Source: Phycisphaerae bacterium
GTDB lineage: Bacteria; Planctomycetota; Phycisphaerae; Phycisphaerales; UBA1924
Length of the DNA stretch: 64,000 nucleotides
NCBI GenBank assembly: GCA_022180725.1
Contig: BQMO01000008.1
Coordinates: 1 to 64,000, forward strand
Direction of reading: 5' to 3'
Within the stretch, counting starts at the first letter, position 1. Every line of letters starts with the position of its first letter. Positions 33,604 through 43,339 of this stretch are shown here, piece after piece. A program made the translations under genes and the position numbers. The notes under the pieces were generated by a model that ran no database searches, was not told the origin of the DNA, and was given only the letters and a program-made list of their open reading frames with translations.

Positions 33604-34218
33604 ATGCTCACGAGGCCATTGATCCTCAGCGACGGCGATCTTCCCTCGCTGGTGGCGTGCGCCGCCGCGGCTGAAATGTCCCTCGCCGAGACAGATCCGG
33701 CCAGGCGGCCGGTGGTGCTCCCCTTTCCCTCGGCGCTCAGCGCCGATCAATGTCGAGCCGTCGAACGACAAGCCAAGGTTCTCAATCTCTCGGCCTTGCC
33801 GCCGATGGCGCCCGTCAGCACATCCGCCGACGGCGAGGCCGAAGTGCGGGACCTTCTTTCCGCGTCCTACGGTGCGGCCCGCGCGGGGATCGACACGGTC
33901 ACCTGGCCTCTCTCGGCCACGCGGGGGGATTCGATCGACGTGGACCGTGCCGGGCGTATCGCGACGCGGGCCATGCTTGTCGGCCGCCTCGTCGGCCTCG
34001 ACGACACCAGGCACGGTGAACCCGCGGCTCGCATCGAGACGCCGTATCTGGACCTTTCCGACACGCAACTTGCCGACCTTGCCGCCGACCTCGCCGTACC
34101 GCTCGAAACCGTGTGGTGGTGGGGGAGTCAGACCGGCGACGCGGCGAGGGCACGTACCCGCTGGGGCGCCGCGCTCGCCGCCGTCGGCTGGCCTCTGGTC
34201 GCGCCACGGGCCACGTAG
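33604..34218 (+). CDS. Degenerate QueC/PP-loop-like protein
   Basis: 204 residues from ATG 33604. The layout resembles 7-cyano-7-deazaguanine synthase (QueC): LILSDGDLPSLVACAAAAE takes the place of the SGGxDS pyrophosphate loop, VLNLSALPPM the next strand, DTVTWPLSA and AMLVGRLVGL the central part, and ARIETPYLDLSDTQLADLAA the late ETP-x-D motif. The PP-loop serines and glycines are mostly lost and there is no Cys-rich zinc site, so synthase activity is unlikely. It may be a paralogue with another role, such as nucleotide sensing. It precedes proS. Confidence 0.55.
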   Translation: MLTRPLILSDGDLPSLVACAAAAEMSLAETDPARRPVVLPFPSALSADQCRAVERQAKVLNLSALPPMAPVSTSADGEAEVRDLLSASYGAARAGIDTVTWPLSATRGDSIDVDRAGRIATRAMLVGRLVGLDDTRHGEPAARIETPYLDLSDTQLADLAADLAVPLETVWWWGSQTGDAARARTRWGAALAAVGWPLVAPRAT

Positions 34219-34283
34219 CCACCCCTGCGCGCGACCCATCAGGCCTCGTGCCCGGCGACTTCGTTTCCCTACCATCCCGCCCC

Positions 34284-36182
34284 ATGCCCACGATCACCAC
34301 CACCCGCCGCGGCGTCACGCAACGCTGGACCACCACCCTCATCCCCACCACGCGCGAAGCCCCCAACGACGCCGAGGTGCCCAGCCACGTCCTGCTCCAC
34401 CGCGCGGGTTTCATCCGACAGGTCGGCGCGGGCATCTACGACTACCTGCCCCTGGCGTGGCGCGTGCTGGGCAAACTCTCCGCCATCGTGCGCGAGGAAA
34501 TGGACGCGGCCGGCGCCAGCGAAATGCTCATGCCCGCCCTCGAACCCTTCGAACTCTTCAAGGACACCAAGCGCGACGAGACCTACGGCGACAACCTCTT
34601 CCGCGTGAAAGACCGAAAGGGCCGCCTCAATGCCCTCGCCCCCACGCACGAGGAAGTCATCACCGAACTCATGCGCGGCTGCGTCAACTCCTTCCGACAA
34701 CTCCCTCTCAACCTCTACCAGATTCAAACGAAGTTCCGCGACGAGGCCCGCCCCCGTGCGGGGCTGCTCCGCTGCCGCGAGTTCATCATGAAGGACGCCT
34801 ACTCCTTCCACCTCGCCGTTGAAGGCGCCGGCGGGCTCAACGAAGCCTACGACGCCATGTACTGCGCGTACACCAACATCTTCACGCGCTGCGGGCTGGA
34901 CTTCTCCGCGGTCGAGGCCGAGTCCGGCCCCATCGGCGGCTCCGCCAGCCACGAGTTCATGGTCAACTGCGCCAGCGGTGAGGATACCGTCCTCAAGTGC
35001 CCCGCCAGCGGCTACGCCGCGAACGTGGAGAAGTGCGAAATCGGCCTTCGCCCCGCTCCGTCAAAGGGCTACTTCGCCGGCGAACCCACCGGCGCGCTCG
35101 AAGAAGTCCATACCCCCGCCTGCCCCGGCATCGACGACGTCTGCAAGTTCCTGAAGGTCAAGCCCCAGCACATGCTCAAGAGCGTGCTCTTCAAGGTGCA
35201 GAGCACGCCCGAGCAACTCGCGAAGTATGGCGAGGAATACATCCTCGCGGTTGTTCGTGGCGATCACGACGTGAACGAAGGCAAGGTCAAGGAACTCTCC
35301 GGCTGCACGAGCATCGCCATGGCGGAACCCATGGAAGCCGTTGCGAAGGGCTTTGCCATCGGCTTTGTCTCGCCCCGCGCGGCGGTCGGCAAGAAGGGCG
35401 TGTTGCTCCTCGTCGACCGTGACGCCGCCGTGGCCTTCGACGACGCCGCGGGCAAGTCCAAGTTCTGGGTCACCGGCGGCGACAAGCCCGATTATCACGT
35501 GAAACACTTCAACTGGCAACGCGATCTCGGCAAGGACCCGCTCGCGGCCGGCGCCCAGGGCGAGCACAAGGGCGGCCTGCGCGGCGGGGATGATCACATG
35601 ATGGTCGGCGACGTCCGAAACGCCCTCGAGGGCGATCCTTCCCCGCGAGCCGCAGGCTCGAAACTCATCGCGGCGCGCGGCATCGAAGTCGGGCACATCT
35701 TCAAACTCGGTACGAAGTACTCCGACGCCATGGGCCTCACCATTCTCGATCAGGCCCAGCAGAAGCGCCCCGTCATCATGGGCTGCTACGGCATCGGCGT
35801 GTCGCGCACCATGGCCGCGTGCGTCGAGATGTCGCACGACGCCGACGGCATTATCTGGCCAGCCGCGCTGGCGCCCTTCCACGTGCTCGTCACATTGATG
35901 AAGCCCGACGACGCCCGCCAGCGCGATGTCGCCGCACGCCTCGCGAGCGACCTCAACACCGCCGGCGTCGACGTGCTCCTCGATGACCGTGACGAACGCC
36001 CGGGCGTCAAGTTCAAGGACGCCGACCTTGTCGGCCTGCCCATCCGCCTCACGCTGGGCGACAAGGCCCTCGACGCGGGCGGCGTCGAGTTCAAACAGCG
36101 AAAGGCACCCGCCGGCGACAAGGGGCACGTCGTCCCCCTCGGCGACGTCGTGGCCTCGGTGGTGGCCAAACTGAACGGGTGA
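34284..36182 (+). CDS. proS: Prolyl-tRNA synthetase, bacterial type
   Basis: 632 residues from ATG 34284. Class II motifs: motif 2 FRDEARPRAGLLRCREFIMK and motif 3 GCYGIGVSRTMAA, with the motif 1 region at AGFIRQVGAGIYDYLPLAW. A YbaK-like editing insertion occupies roughly 220-400 (including KSVLFKVQST and VVRGDHDVNEGKVKEL), and the C-terminal anticodon-binding domain has DDRDERPGVKFKDADLVGLP. It is longer than the usual 570 residues because of loops in the middle. Charges tRNA-Pro in the cytoplasm. A long upstream frame (from 34113) was rejected because its codons lack conservation with ProRS. Confidence 0.95.
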   Translation: MPTITTTRRGVTQRWTTTLIPTTREAPNDAEVPSHVLLHRAGFIRQVGAGIYDYLPLAWRVLGKLSAIVREEMDAAGASEMLMPALEPFELFKDTKRDETYGDNLFRVKDRKGRLNALAPTHEEVITELMRGCVNSFRQLPLNLYQIQTKFRDEARPRAGLLRCREFIMKDAYSFHLAVEGAGGLNEAYDAMYCAYTNIFTRCGLDFSAVEAESGPIGGSASHEFMVNCASGEDTVLKCPASGYAANVEKCEIGLRPAPSKGYFAGEPTGALEEVHTPACPGIDDVCKFLKVKPQHMLKSVLFKVQSTPEQLAKYGEEYILAVVRGDHDVNEGKVKELSGCTSIAMAEPMEAVAKGFAIGFVSPRAAVGKKGVLLLVDRDAAVAFDDAAGKSKFWVTGGDKPDYHVKHFNWQRDLGKDPLAAGAQGEHKGGLRGGDDHMMVGDVRNALEGDPSPRAAGSKLIAARGIEVGHIFKLGTKYSDAMGLTILDQAQQKRPVIMGCYGIGVSRTMAACVEMSHDADGIIWPAALAPFHVLVTLMKPDDARQRDVAARLASDLNTAGVDVLLDDRDERPGVKFKDADLVGLPIRLTLGDKALDAGGVEFKQRKAPAGDKGHVVPLGDVVASVVAKLNG

Positions 36183-36279
36183 CAGAATCGCGCTCCGCGA
36201 GCCTTACGTGCAAGTGGTGCATGATGCGGGTGCTCAGCCATCGCCGAATCCTGTATCATGCGCTACTCAGGAGCACCCC

Positions 36280-37545
36280 ATGCCCGACGCAACTTCGACC
36301 CCCGCCGCCCTCTGGTACGCCTCGCCCGACGGGAAAGCCCGGACTGGCCCGCTCACGCCCGGCCAGGTCCGCGCCATGATCGCCGCGGGCACGCTCCACA
36401 AGGGGTCGCTCCTCTGGCGCGAGGGGATGCCCGCATGGGCCATGCTCGCGGATCTCCCCGAGTTCACGGACGCCCTCGCATCGGCACCCGCCAATCTGCC
36501 CGCCGGCCTCCAGATGCCCGCAACCCCGGGCGACCTGGCCCCCGCCCCGCGCAAGACCAGCGCCACCGTTGTCACGCTGATCGTCGTCGGGTCCATCCTC
36601 GGCTTGTGCCTCCTCTCGGCCATTCCCATCGGCATCCTTCTACCCGCCATGGGCAAGGCCCGCGGCACCGCACGGCAAATCAAAGATTCCACGCAGATCC
36701 GCGGCGTGCATCAGAGCATGATCCTCTGGGCGCAGAACAACGCCGACCTCTACCCGCAGCCCAGCCTCATCGACAAGGCCAACGCCACGGTGCGCGCCGG
36801 CGAGCCGAAGGACCTCCCCTCGCACATCATGTCCATCATGATCTACACCGGCTTTATGTCACCCGAGTTGTGCATCAGCCCCGCCGAGACGAACCCAAAC
36901 TTCGCGGTGTACGTCGACTACGCCTTCACGAATCCCGCCGCCGCCGCAGATCCCTTCAACGCCCTATGGGACCCCGCCTTCCGCGCCTACCCCATCGAGC
37001 ACACCTCCCACGGCCTCACGCCCCAGGGCGTTGGGAACCTCTCGTACGCGATCATGCCGCCGGTCGGCGCTCGCCGAGCCAGGTGGTCAAACACCTTCTC
37101 CGCCACCGAGGCCATCGTGGGCAACCGTGGCCCGGCGTATGACGCCGTTGGCTCGGGCGCGTCGCAGACGTGGACGCTCCACCCCGATTCGGGCGGCACC
37201 GTGCTCGGTAACACCGAGGTGGGCACGTCGTCCTACACCCTGCTCATCCACGGCGGACGAAGCACCTGGGAAGGCAACATCGCCTACAACGACAATCACG
37301 TCAACTTTGAAACCGCCCCTGATCCACCGTACGTCACCTTCCGTTTCACCGGCATGTCCTCGCCGGGCAATCTGTTTCCTGACAATCACTTCGTCGACGA
37401 GAACGACGCGACTCGCGCCAAAGACTCCACCACCGGCGTCAACAATGCCAACAGCAACAACCTTCTCCGCGGGTGGAACGGGGGCGAGTTCGACCCCAAG
37501 ACCGGCAAACTCCTGAGCATCCCCGCGCACCTCTGGTTCGATTGA
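36280..37545 (+). CDS. GYF_2-like domain fused to a pseudopilin-type body
   Basis: 421 residues from ATG 36280, preceded by AGGAG. Residues 8-60 form a GYF_2-like domain (LWYASPDGKARTGPLTPGQV and WREGMPAWAML), facing the cytoplasm. One membrane helix follows (about 88-112, VVTLIVVGSILGLCLLSAI), then LLPAMGKARGTARQIKDSTQ and a body with NTFSATEAIVGNRGPAYD and TLLIHGGRSTWEGNIAYNDN, nearly the same as the prepilin at 6307. The prepilin cleavage site is missing: the GYF domain sits where the leader peptide would be. It is probably a permanent membrane protein derived from a pseudopilin. Unusual and worth comparison. Confidence 0.8.
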   Translation: MPDATSTPAALWYASPDGKARTGPLTPGQVRAMIAAGTLHKGSLLWREGMPAWAMLADLPEFTDALASAPANLPAGLQMPATPGDLAPAPRKTSATVVTLIVVGSILGLCLLSAIPIGILLPAMGKARGTARQIKDSTQIRGVHQSMILWAQNNADLYPQPSLIDKANATVRAGEPKDLPSHIMSIMIYTGFMSPELCISPAETNPNFAVYVDYAFTNPAAAADPFNALWDPAFRAYPIEHTSHGLTPQGVGNLSYAIMPPVGARRARWSNTFSATEAIVGNRGPAYDAVGSGASQTWTLHPDSGGTVLGNTEVGTSSYTLLIHGGRSTWEGNIAYNDNHVNFETAPDPPYVTFRFTGMSSPGNLFPDNHFVDENDATRAKDSTTGVNNANSNNLLRGWNGGEFDPKTGKLLSIPAHLWFD

Positions 37546-37547
37546 CC

Positions 37548-37570
37548 GCCCCCTCCCGGAGGGAGGGGGC
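37548..37570 (+). terminator. GC-rich hairpin after the GYF fusion gene
   Basis: GCCCCCTCCC (37548-37557) and GGGAGGGGGC (37561-37570) form a perfect 10-bp stem with a 3-nt loop, two bases after the stop codon. No U-tract; a likely 3'-end structure. Confidence 0.45.
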
Positions 37571-37661
37571 CGGGGGGGTGGGCTGCCGGTCGAGCTCGAC
37601 ACACGCCCCGACGATCGCGCGCCGGTCTACGCTCCGCGTCGCCGCGCGGTGCCTCAGAGCC

Positions 37662-40600
37662 GTGGATAGCACTCTCCCCATCCTCCTCCGCCGTGCCGAG
37701 ATTGAGGCGGCCCTGCGCAGTCATCAGGTCCTCGTTCTCTGCGGCGCAACCGGCTCGGGCAAGACCACGCAACTCCCGCAGATCGCGCACGCCATGGGCC
37801 TGGGCGCCCGCGGACGCATCGCCTGCACCCAACCCCGCCGCATCGCGGCACGCGCCGTCGCCTCACGCATCGCCGACGAGATGGGCGCCCGACTGGGCGG
37901 GCTGGTCGGGTACAAGGTCCGTTTCGACGAACGCACCGGCCGCGACACCGCGATCAAGGTCCTCACCGACGGCATGCTCCTGGCCGAACTCGAGCACGAC
38001 CGCGACCTCGCCGAGTACGCCACGATCATCATCGACGAAGCCCACGAACGCTCCCTCAACATCGATTTCCTCTTGGGCTATCTCCGCACCCTGCTCCCGC
38101 GACGGCCCGATCTCAAACTCATCATCACCTCGGCCACCATCGACCCCGCCCGTTTCAGCACCTACTTCGGGGGGTCATCCGAGGCGCCCGTCATCGAAGT
38201 CAGCGGGCGGCTGTTTCCCGTCGAAGTCCGCTACCACGCCGATCAAGATGACGCCCTCGACGCCGACCCCGCCGATCTCGATCTCGACCTTGTCGCCGAC
38301 GCCGTCGAAGAACTCACCGCGCGGCGCGTCCCCCCGGGCGAACCCGCCGACATCCTCGTCTTTCTTCCCGGCGAGCGCGAGATCCGACTTGCCGAACAAG
38401 CCCTCCGTCGGCGCGGGGTCGACGCCGATCTCCTCCCGCTCTACGCGCGTCTCAGCACCGCCGACCAGGACCGCATCTTCCGCGTCGGCCAACGCCGCCG
38501 CGCCATCCTCGCCACCAACATCGCGGAGACGAGCCTCACCGTGCCGGGAATCCGGTACGTTGTCGACACGGGCTTGGCACGCATCGCCCGCTACGACCCG
38601 CAACGCAAGGTCGCCGGATTGCCCATCGAACCCATCTCCCGCGCCTCCGCCGAACAGCGCGCCGGACGCTGTGGCCGTCTCGCCTCCGGCGTCTGTATCC
38701 GCCTCTATTCCCGCGCCTCCTTCGAGCAGCGCCCCGCCTTCACCGCGCCCGAGATTCAACGCGCCAACCTCGCCGCCGTCATCCTCCGCATGAAATCCCT
38801 CGAGCTCGGCCGCATCGAGGAGTTTCCGTTCCTCGACCCGCCCGATCCCGCATCCATCCGCGACGGGCACGAAACCCTTTTCGAACTCGGCGCGGTGCCC
38901 TCGATCGACCCCGACGCCCCGCTCACCCCGATCGGCGTGCAACTGGCACGGCTGCCGCTCGATCCGCGCATCGGCCGCATGCTCCTGGCGGCAAGCCGCG
39001 AGGGCGCACTCGCCGAGGTCATCATCCTCGCCGCGGCGTTGTCGATCCAAGACCCGCGTCAGCGACCCGCCGGGCAGCACGACGCCGCCGATCGCGCCCA
39101 ACTGGTCTTCCGCCACGACACCAGCGATTTCCTCACCCTCCTGCGCCTCTTTGACCAATATCAGTCCGCGACCGAAACGCTTGGGCAGGGCGCCTTGCAC
39201 GCCTGGTGTCGCGAACATTATCTCTCGGCCGCGCGCATGCGCGAATGGGACGACATGGCGCGTCAACTCGCCGCGACCGCCCGCGAACTGGGGCTGACGC
39301 TCAACACCACGCCCGCCAGCGAGGGCGCCGTGCACCGCGCCCTGCTGCCCGGGCTTATCTCGAACGTCGCCTGCCGCGACGCCGCCGGTGGTTCCTTCGA
39401 TTACAAGGGTGTTCGAGGCAACACGCTGGCGCTCTTCCCCGGCTCCGTGCTCTTCAAGAAGGGCCCCAAGTGGATCATGGCCGCCGAGGTCGTCCACACC
39501 TCGCGCCTCTACGCCCGCACCGTGGCCCGCATCGAGCCGGAGTGGATCGAGGAACTCGCCGGTCACATGTTCCGGCATCAACTCTCGGATAGGCACTTCG
39601 ACGCGGAGACAGGACAGCCCAGCGCGTGGGAGCGCGTCACGATAAACGGCGTCGTGGTCGTGCCCCGCCGGCGCACGCCCCTCGCCCCGCACGACCCCGC
39701 CGCCGCACGTCGCATCTTCATCGAACAGGGCCTCGCGCAGGGCCTCTGGAGCACCGACCTGCCCTTCGCCGAGCACAACCGGCGCATGCGAGCCAGCGCC
39801 AAGGCGGCCGAGGCCAAACTGCGACGGCGGGGCCTCGCTATCGGCGACGAGGCCGTCGCCGCGTGGTTCGACGCCCGTGTGCCGCCCCACGTCCACGATC
39901 CGCGCACGCTCCTCGACTGGTATACGTCGGCGTCCGCCGCCGAGCCGGGGCTCCTTCGCCTCGCGCCCGCCGACGTGCTCTTGCCTGATGCAGCGAACGC
40001 TGCCGGCTTGGCGCTCTTTCCCGACGTGATCGAACTCCGCCATGCCGGCCGAACAATCCGCGCGCCGCTGGCATATGCGTGGAACCCCGGCAAGGACGAC
40101 GACGGCCTCACGGTCTCCCTCGACGTGGCCGACCTGCCCGCCCTCTCCCCGGAGCGTGCCGCATGGCTCGTGCCCGGCCTGCTCGAACCTCTGATCCTGG
40201 CCATTCTCAAGACGCTGCCGCGCGGGCACCAGGCCGCATTGACCGCGAAGGCGCCGCTCGCCGACATCGCCGCCGCGTGCGCCTCGCTTCTCGATTTCGG
40301 CAAGGGCACGCTTCCCGCGGCGCTGCGCGAAGCGATCGCGGTGCTTCACGGCGTTGAACTTGACCCAGCCGCCATCGTCCTGCAAGGTTTGCCATCGCAC
40401 CTGAGGCTGCGCGTGCGCGTCATGGACGCCGACCGCGAACTCGCCGCCGACCGTGACCTTGCCGCGTTGCACGCCCGGTTCGCCCCCCGCGTCGCCAAGG
40501 CCGCCGCCGCCCGCGCCCGCGCTGCCTACGAACGCGACAACCTCACCGAGTGGTCGTTCGGCGACCTCCCCGAATCCGTTACCGTCGAGCACAACACGCA

Positions 40601-41522
40601 GCCCGTGACCGCGTACCCCACGCTTATCGACGAGGGTGGGTCCGTGGGCCTCACACTCGTCTACGACCCGCACGCCGCCTCGGCCCACCTTCCGCGGGGC
40701 GTCCGACGCCTCTTCGCCCTCGCCATCCGCGACGAGGCCTCTCATCACCTCGCCGCCTTCGACACCTGGCCCGAGATCGTGAAGCAGTACAGCGCCCTCG
40801 GAACCGCCGAACACCTCCGCGACGCCGCGATCTGCCTCATCGCCGAGCGCACGTTCCTGCACGGCCAGTCTCTCCCTCGCACCCGCGCCGAGTTCGACGG
40901 CCGCGCTGCCCAGCAGTGGGGGAGGCTCGCCGCCTCCGCCCGTGAGGTCTGCGACGTGATCGCACGCACCCTCGAACCCCGCGCCAGGCTCGCCCAACGG
41001 ATCAGCGGCGGTACCCCGCGCCTCTGGGCCAACAGCGTCGCCGACATCCGCGAGCACGCCTCCTTCCTCATGCCGCGCGGCTTCCTCTCCCTCGTGCCGT
41101 GGGACCGCTTCCGTCATTACCCGAAGTACGTCACCATCATGCATGAACGCCTCTTCGGCCTCCGCGAGGGCGGTTCATCTTCCGAGACGGCCGCACTCGC
41201 GACGGTCGCCCCGCACTGGAAGCGATTCACCGGCTGGGTGGCTCGCGCGCAAGCCGCACAACGCGCCGCCGCCGATGCACCCGCGCCGGCCCGCCCCACA
41301 AACATCAAGGCCCCGATCCCCCAGACCCGCCGCACGGCCCAGGTCATCAACCTCGACGCCGCCGATTGGGCCTTGCAACCCGGCAACCTCCCGCAAGCAG
41401 TGGGGGAGTACCGGTGGGCGCTCGAAGAGTTCCGAGCCGCGCTGTTCGGCCCGCAGCCGCCCCCCAAAGACGCGCCCGCACCAACGGCCCTTGACGCGCT
41501 CTGGACACGCGCGCAAGGCTGA
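37662..41522 (+). CDS. hrpA: ATP-dependent RNA helicase HrpA
   Basis: 1286 residues from GTG 37662, close to E. coli HrpA in length. DEAH-box motifs: CGATGSGKTTQLPQ (Walker A, 28-36), IIIDEAHERS (DEAH 125-128), ITSATID, the family motif ATNIAETSLTVPGI and RAGRCGR. The helicase-associated domain follows, then a very long C-terminal region of the DUF3418 type (with WSFGDLPESV and LMPRGFLSLVPWDRFRHYPK). It unwinds RNA; in other bacteria HrpA acts on stalled ribosomes. The upstream part of the frame (37473-37661) is not conserved-looking and covers the hairpin, so it is excluded. Confidence 0.93.
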   Translation: MDSTLPILLRRAEIEAALRSHQVLVLCGATGSGKTTQLPQIAHAMGLGARGRIACTQPRRIAARAVASRIADEMGARLGGLVGYKVRFDERTGRDTAIKVLTDGMLLAELEHDRDLAEYATIIIDEAHERSLNIDFLLGYLRTLLPRRPDLKLIITSATIDPARFSTYFGGSSEAPVIEVSGRLFPVEVRYHADQDDALDADPADLDLDLVADAVEELTARRVPPGEPADILVFLPGEREIRLAEQALRRRGVDADLLPLYARLSTADQDRIFRVGQRRRAILATNIAETSLTVPGIRYVVDTGLARIARYDPQRKVAGLPIEPISRASAEQRAGRCGRLASGVCIRLYSRASFEQRPAFTAPEIQRANLAAVILRMKSLELGRIEEFPFLDPPDPASIRDGHETLFELGAVPSIDPDAPLTPIGVQLARLPLDPRIGRMLLAASREGALAEVIILAAALSIQDPRQRPAGQHDAADRAQLVFRHDTSDFLTLLRLFDQYQSATETLGQGALHAWCREHYLSAARMREWDDMARQLAATARELGLTLNTTPASEGAVHRALLPGLISNVACRDAAGGSFDYKGVRGNTLALFPGSVLFKKGPKWIMAAEVVHTSRLYARTVARIEPEWIEELAGHMFRHQLSDRHFDAETGQPSAWERVTINGVVVVPRRRTPLAPHDPAAARRIFIEQGLAQGLWSTDLPFAEHNRRMRASAKAAEAKLRRRGLAIGDEAVAAWFDARVPPHVHDPRTLLDWYTSASAAEPGLLRLAPADVLLPDAANAAGLALFPDVIELRHAGRTIRAPLAYAWNPGKDDDGLTVSLDVADLPALSPERAAWLVPGLLEPLILAILKTLPRGHQAALTAKAPLADIAAACASLLDFGKGTLPAALREAIAVLHGVELDPAAIVLQGLPSHLRLRVRVMDADRELAADRDLAALHARFAPRVAKAAAARARAAYERDNLTEWSFGDLPESVTVEHNTQPVTAYPTLIDEGGSVGLTLVYDPHAASAHLPRGVRRLFALAIRDEASHHLAAFDTWPEIVKQYSALGTAEHLRDAAICLIAERTFLHGQSLPRTRAEFDGRAAQQWGRLAASAREVCDVIARTLEPRARLAQRISGGTPRLWANSVADIREHASFLMPRGFLSLVPWDRFRHYPKYVTIMHERLFGLREGGSSSETAALATVAPHWKRFTGWVARAQAAQRAAADAPAPARPTNIKAPIPQTRRTAQVINLDAADWALQPGNLPQAVGEYRWALEEFRAALFGPQPPPKDAPAPTALDALWTRAQG

Positions 41523-41546
41523 ACTCGGCCGCCCGTACACTCCCCC

Positions 41547-42833
41547 ATGCTCACCGCCCTTGTGTTCGTCGCAGCACTGGCGCAGCCCGACCCCGCCCTC
41601 CTCGCTCGCCCCACACCCGCACAGGCCCGCTGGCACGACCTCGAAGTCGGCATGTTCATCCACATCGCCCCGCAAACCTGGCAGGACAGCGAGTGGGACA
41701 ACCTCGGCACGCCCCTCTCCACCATCAATCCCGACAAACTCGACACCAACCAATGGGCCGACATCGCGGTAAGCATGAACGCCAAGTACATCGTCTTCGT
41801 CGCCAAGCACGAGGGCGGCTTCTGCTGGTGGCAGACCGACACCACCGATTTCTCCATCAAGCACTCCCCTTGGCGCGAAGGCAAGGGCGACGTGCTCGCC
41901 GACCTCGCCGCCTCCTGCAAGGCCCGCGGCCTGGGCCTTGGCGTCTACCTCTCCCCGCAGGACAAGAAGCACGCCGTGGGCGTCGGCGGCAAAGCCAAAG
42001 ACCCCGCCAAGCAGGCCGAGTATGAACAAGTCTTCCGTACCCAACTCACCGAACTCCTCACCCGCTACGGCGACATGATGGAAGTCTGGTTCGACGGCTC
42101 GCTCGTCTTCGACGTCGGCGACATCCTCATGGCCCATGCCCCCAACGCCGTCGTCTTCCAAGGCCCCCAGGCCTCCATCCGCTGGGTCGGCAATGAAGAC
42201 GGCCACGCGCCCTACCCCGCGTGGAACGCCGTGAAGTTCGGCGCGAAGAAGTGGGGGGACTACACCGCCGCCGACGGCGACCCGTCCGGCGACCGCTGGC
42301 TCCCCAATGAGTGCGACGCCCGCATCCGCGCGACATGGTTCTGGCGCACCGACAACGAGAACACGCTGAAGACCTTGCCGCAACTCATGGAGATGTACGA
42401 CAAGTCCGTCGGTCGCGGCGCGGTGCTGCTCCTGAACAACACGCCCGACCGGACAGGCCTCATCCCCGAGGCCGACGCCCGCCGCTCAGCCGAGTTCGGT
42501 GCGGAGATCCGCCGACAGTTCGAGACCCCCGTCGCCGATTCATCCGGCAAAGGCCCCGAGGTCCGCGCGACGTTCAGCACCCGCGCCACGATCGACCGGG
42601 CCGTGACGATGGAGGACACCACGCACGGCGAACGCGTGCGCGCGTACGTCCTCGAAGGGCTGGTCGACGGCGATTGGAAGCCCCTCGCCACGGGCACGGC
42701 CATCGGCCACAAACGCATCGACCGGTTCCCGCCCATCGAGGTCGAAGGCATCCGTCTCCGCGTGACAGAGGCAGTGGGGGAGCCGATCATCCGCCGCCTC
42801 GCCGCCTTCCGCGCTCCGGAGCCGGCCCGATGA
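41547..42833 (+). CDS. Secreted alpha-L-fucosidase (GH29)
   Basis: 428 residues with a short signal peptide (MLTALVFVAALAQ). GH29 features: RWHDLEVGMFIHIAPQTW near the start (the family GxFxHWG region), KYIVFVAKHEGGFCWW, the nucleophile in MMEVWFDGS (Asp183) and a C-terminal beta-sandwich region. The general acid cannot be fixed by eye. It removes fucose from glycans, probably those of algae or other organisms degraded outside the cell. The next gene overlaps its stop (ATGA). Confidence 0.85.
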   Translation: MLTALVFVAALAQPDPALLARPTPAQARWHDLEVGMFIHIAPQTWQDSEWDNLGTPLSTINPDKLDTNQWADIAVSMNAKYIVFVAKHEGGFCWWQTDTTDFSIKHSPWREGKGDVLADLAASCKARGLGLGVYLSPQDKKHAVGVGGKAKDPAKQAEYEQVFRTQLTELLTRYGDMMEVWFDGSLVFDVGDILMAHAPNAVVFQGPQASIRWVGNEDGHAPYPAWNAVKFGAKKWGDYTAADGDPSGDRWLPNECDARIRATWFWRTDNENTLKTLPQLMEMYDKSVGRGAVLLLNNTPDRTGLIPEADARRSAEFGAEIRRQFETPVADSSGKGPEVRATFSTRATIDRAVTMEDTTHGERVRAYVLEGLVDGDWKPLATGTAIGHKRIDRFPPIEVEGIRLRVTEAVGEPIIRRLAAFRAPEPAR

Positions 42834-43324
42834 CCGACGCCCCCCCCGAATACGTCGCCGCGACGACGCCCGCGCACCGGCGCGACTTCGAAGCACTCTG
42901 CCGCGAGTACGCCGCGAGCCTTCCTTTTTCCCTCTGCTTCCAGGGCTTTGACGAGGAGATGCGCACGCTCCCCGGCAAGTATGCGCAGCCCAAGGGCGTC
43001 ATCCTCCTCGCGTACGTCAACAGCGAACCAGCCGGCTGCGTCGCGCTCCGTGAGATCGAGCACCAGCCCGGCGACGCCGCCCCCGTCTGCGAAATGAAAC
43101 GCATGTTCGTCCGCCCGGCCTTCCGGGGCCTGGGCCTCGGCCGCGCCCTCGCCGAGCGACTCCTCGTCTTCGCGCGAAACGCCGGCTACGCCACCATGAA
43201 ACTCGACAGCGAGGACACCTTCACCGCCGCCATCGCTCTCTACCGCTCGCTCGGCTTCGCCGACATTCCCCGCTACAACGACGACCCGCACCCCCATACC
43301 GTCTGGCTCGCCAAGCGCCTGTAA
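42830..43324 (+). CDS. GNAT-family N-acetyltransferase
   Basis: 164 residues from ATG 42830, overlapping the fucosidase stop. The acetyl-CoA loop is MFVRPAFRGLGLGRALAERL (R-x2-G-x-G/A), followed by GYATMKLDSEDTFTAAIALY and RSLGFADIPRYNDDP, typical of small-molecule acetyltransferases. Substrate unknown. It converges with the minus-strand secreted protein gene with 15 bases between stops. Confidence 0.88.
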   Translation: MTDAPPEYVAATTPAHRRDFEALCREYAASLPFSLCFQGFDEEMRTLPGKYAQPKGVILLAYVNSEPAGCVALREIEHQPGDAAPVCEMKRMFVRPAFRGLGLGRALAERLLVFARNAGYATMKLDSEDTFTAAIALYRSLGFADIPRYNDDPHPHTVWLAKRL

Positions 43325-43339
43325 GTCGATCCGCGAGAC

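Noticed and set aside
36208..36279. Upstream extension of the GYF fusion gene
   Set aside because: ATG 36280 has AGGAG just before it and the extension has no matching domain.
38175..41144. A 989-codon frame on the minus strand
   Set aside because: It lies wholly inside hrpA, which has all helicase motifs; the frame is a by-product of GC-rich third positions and has no recognisable domain.
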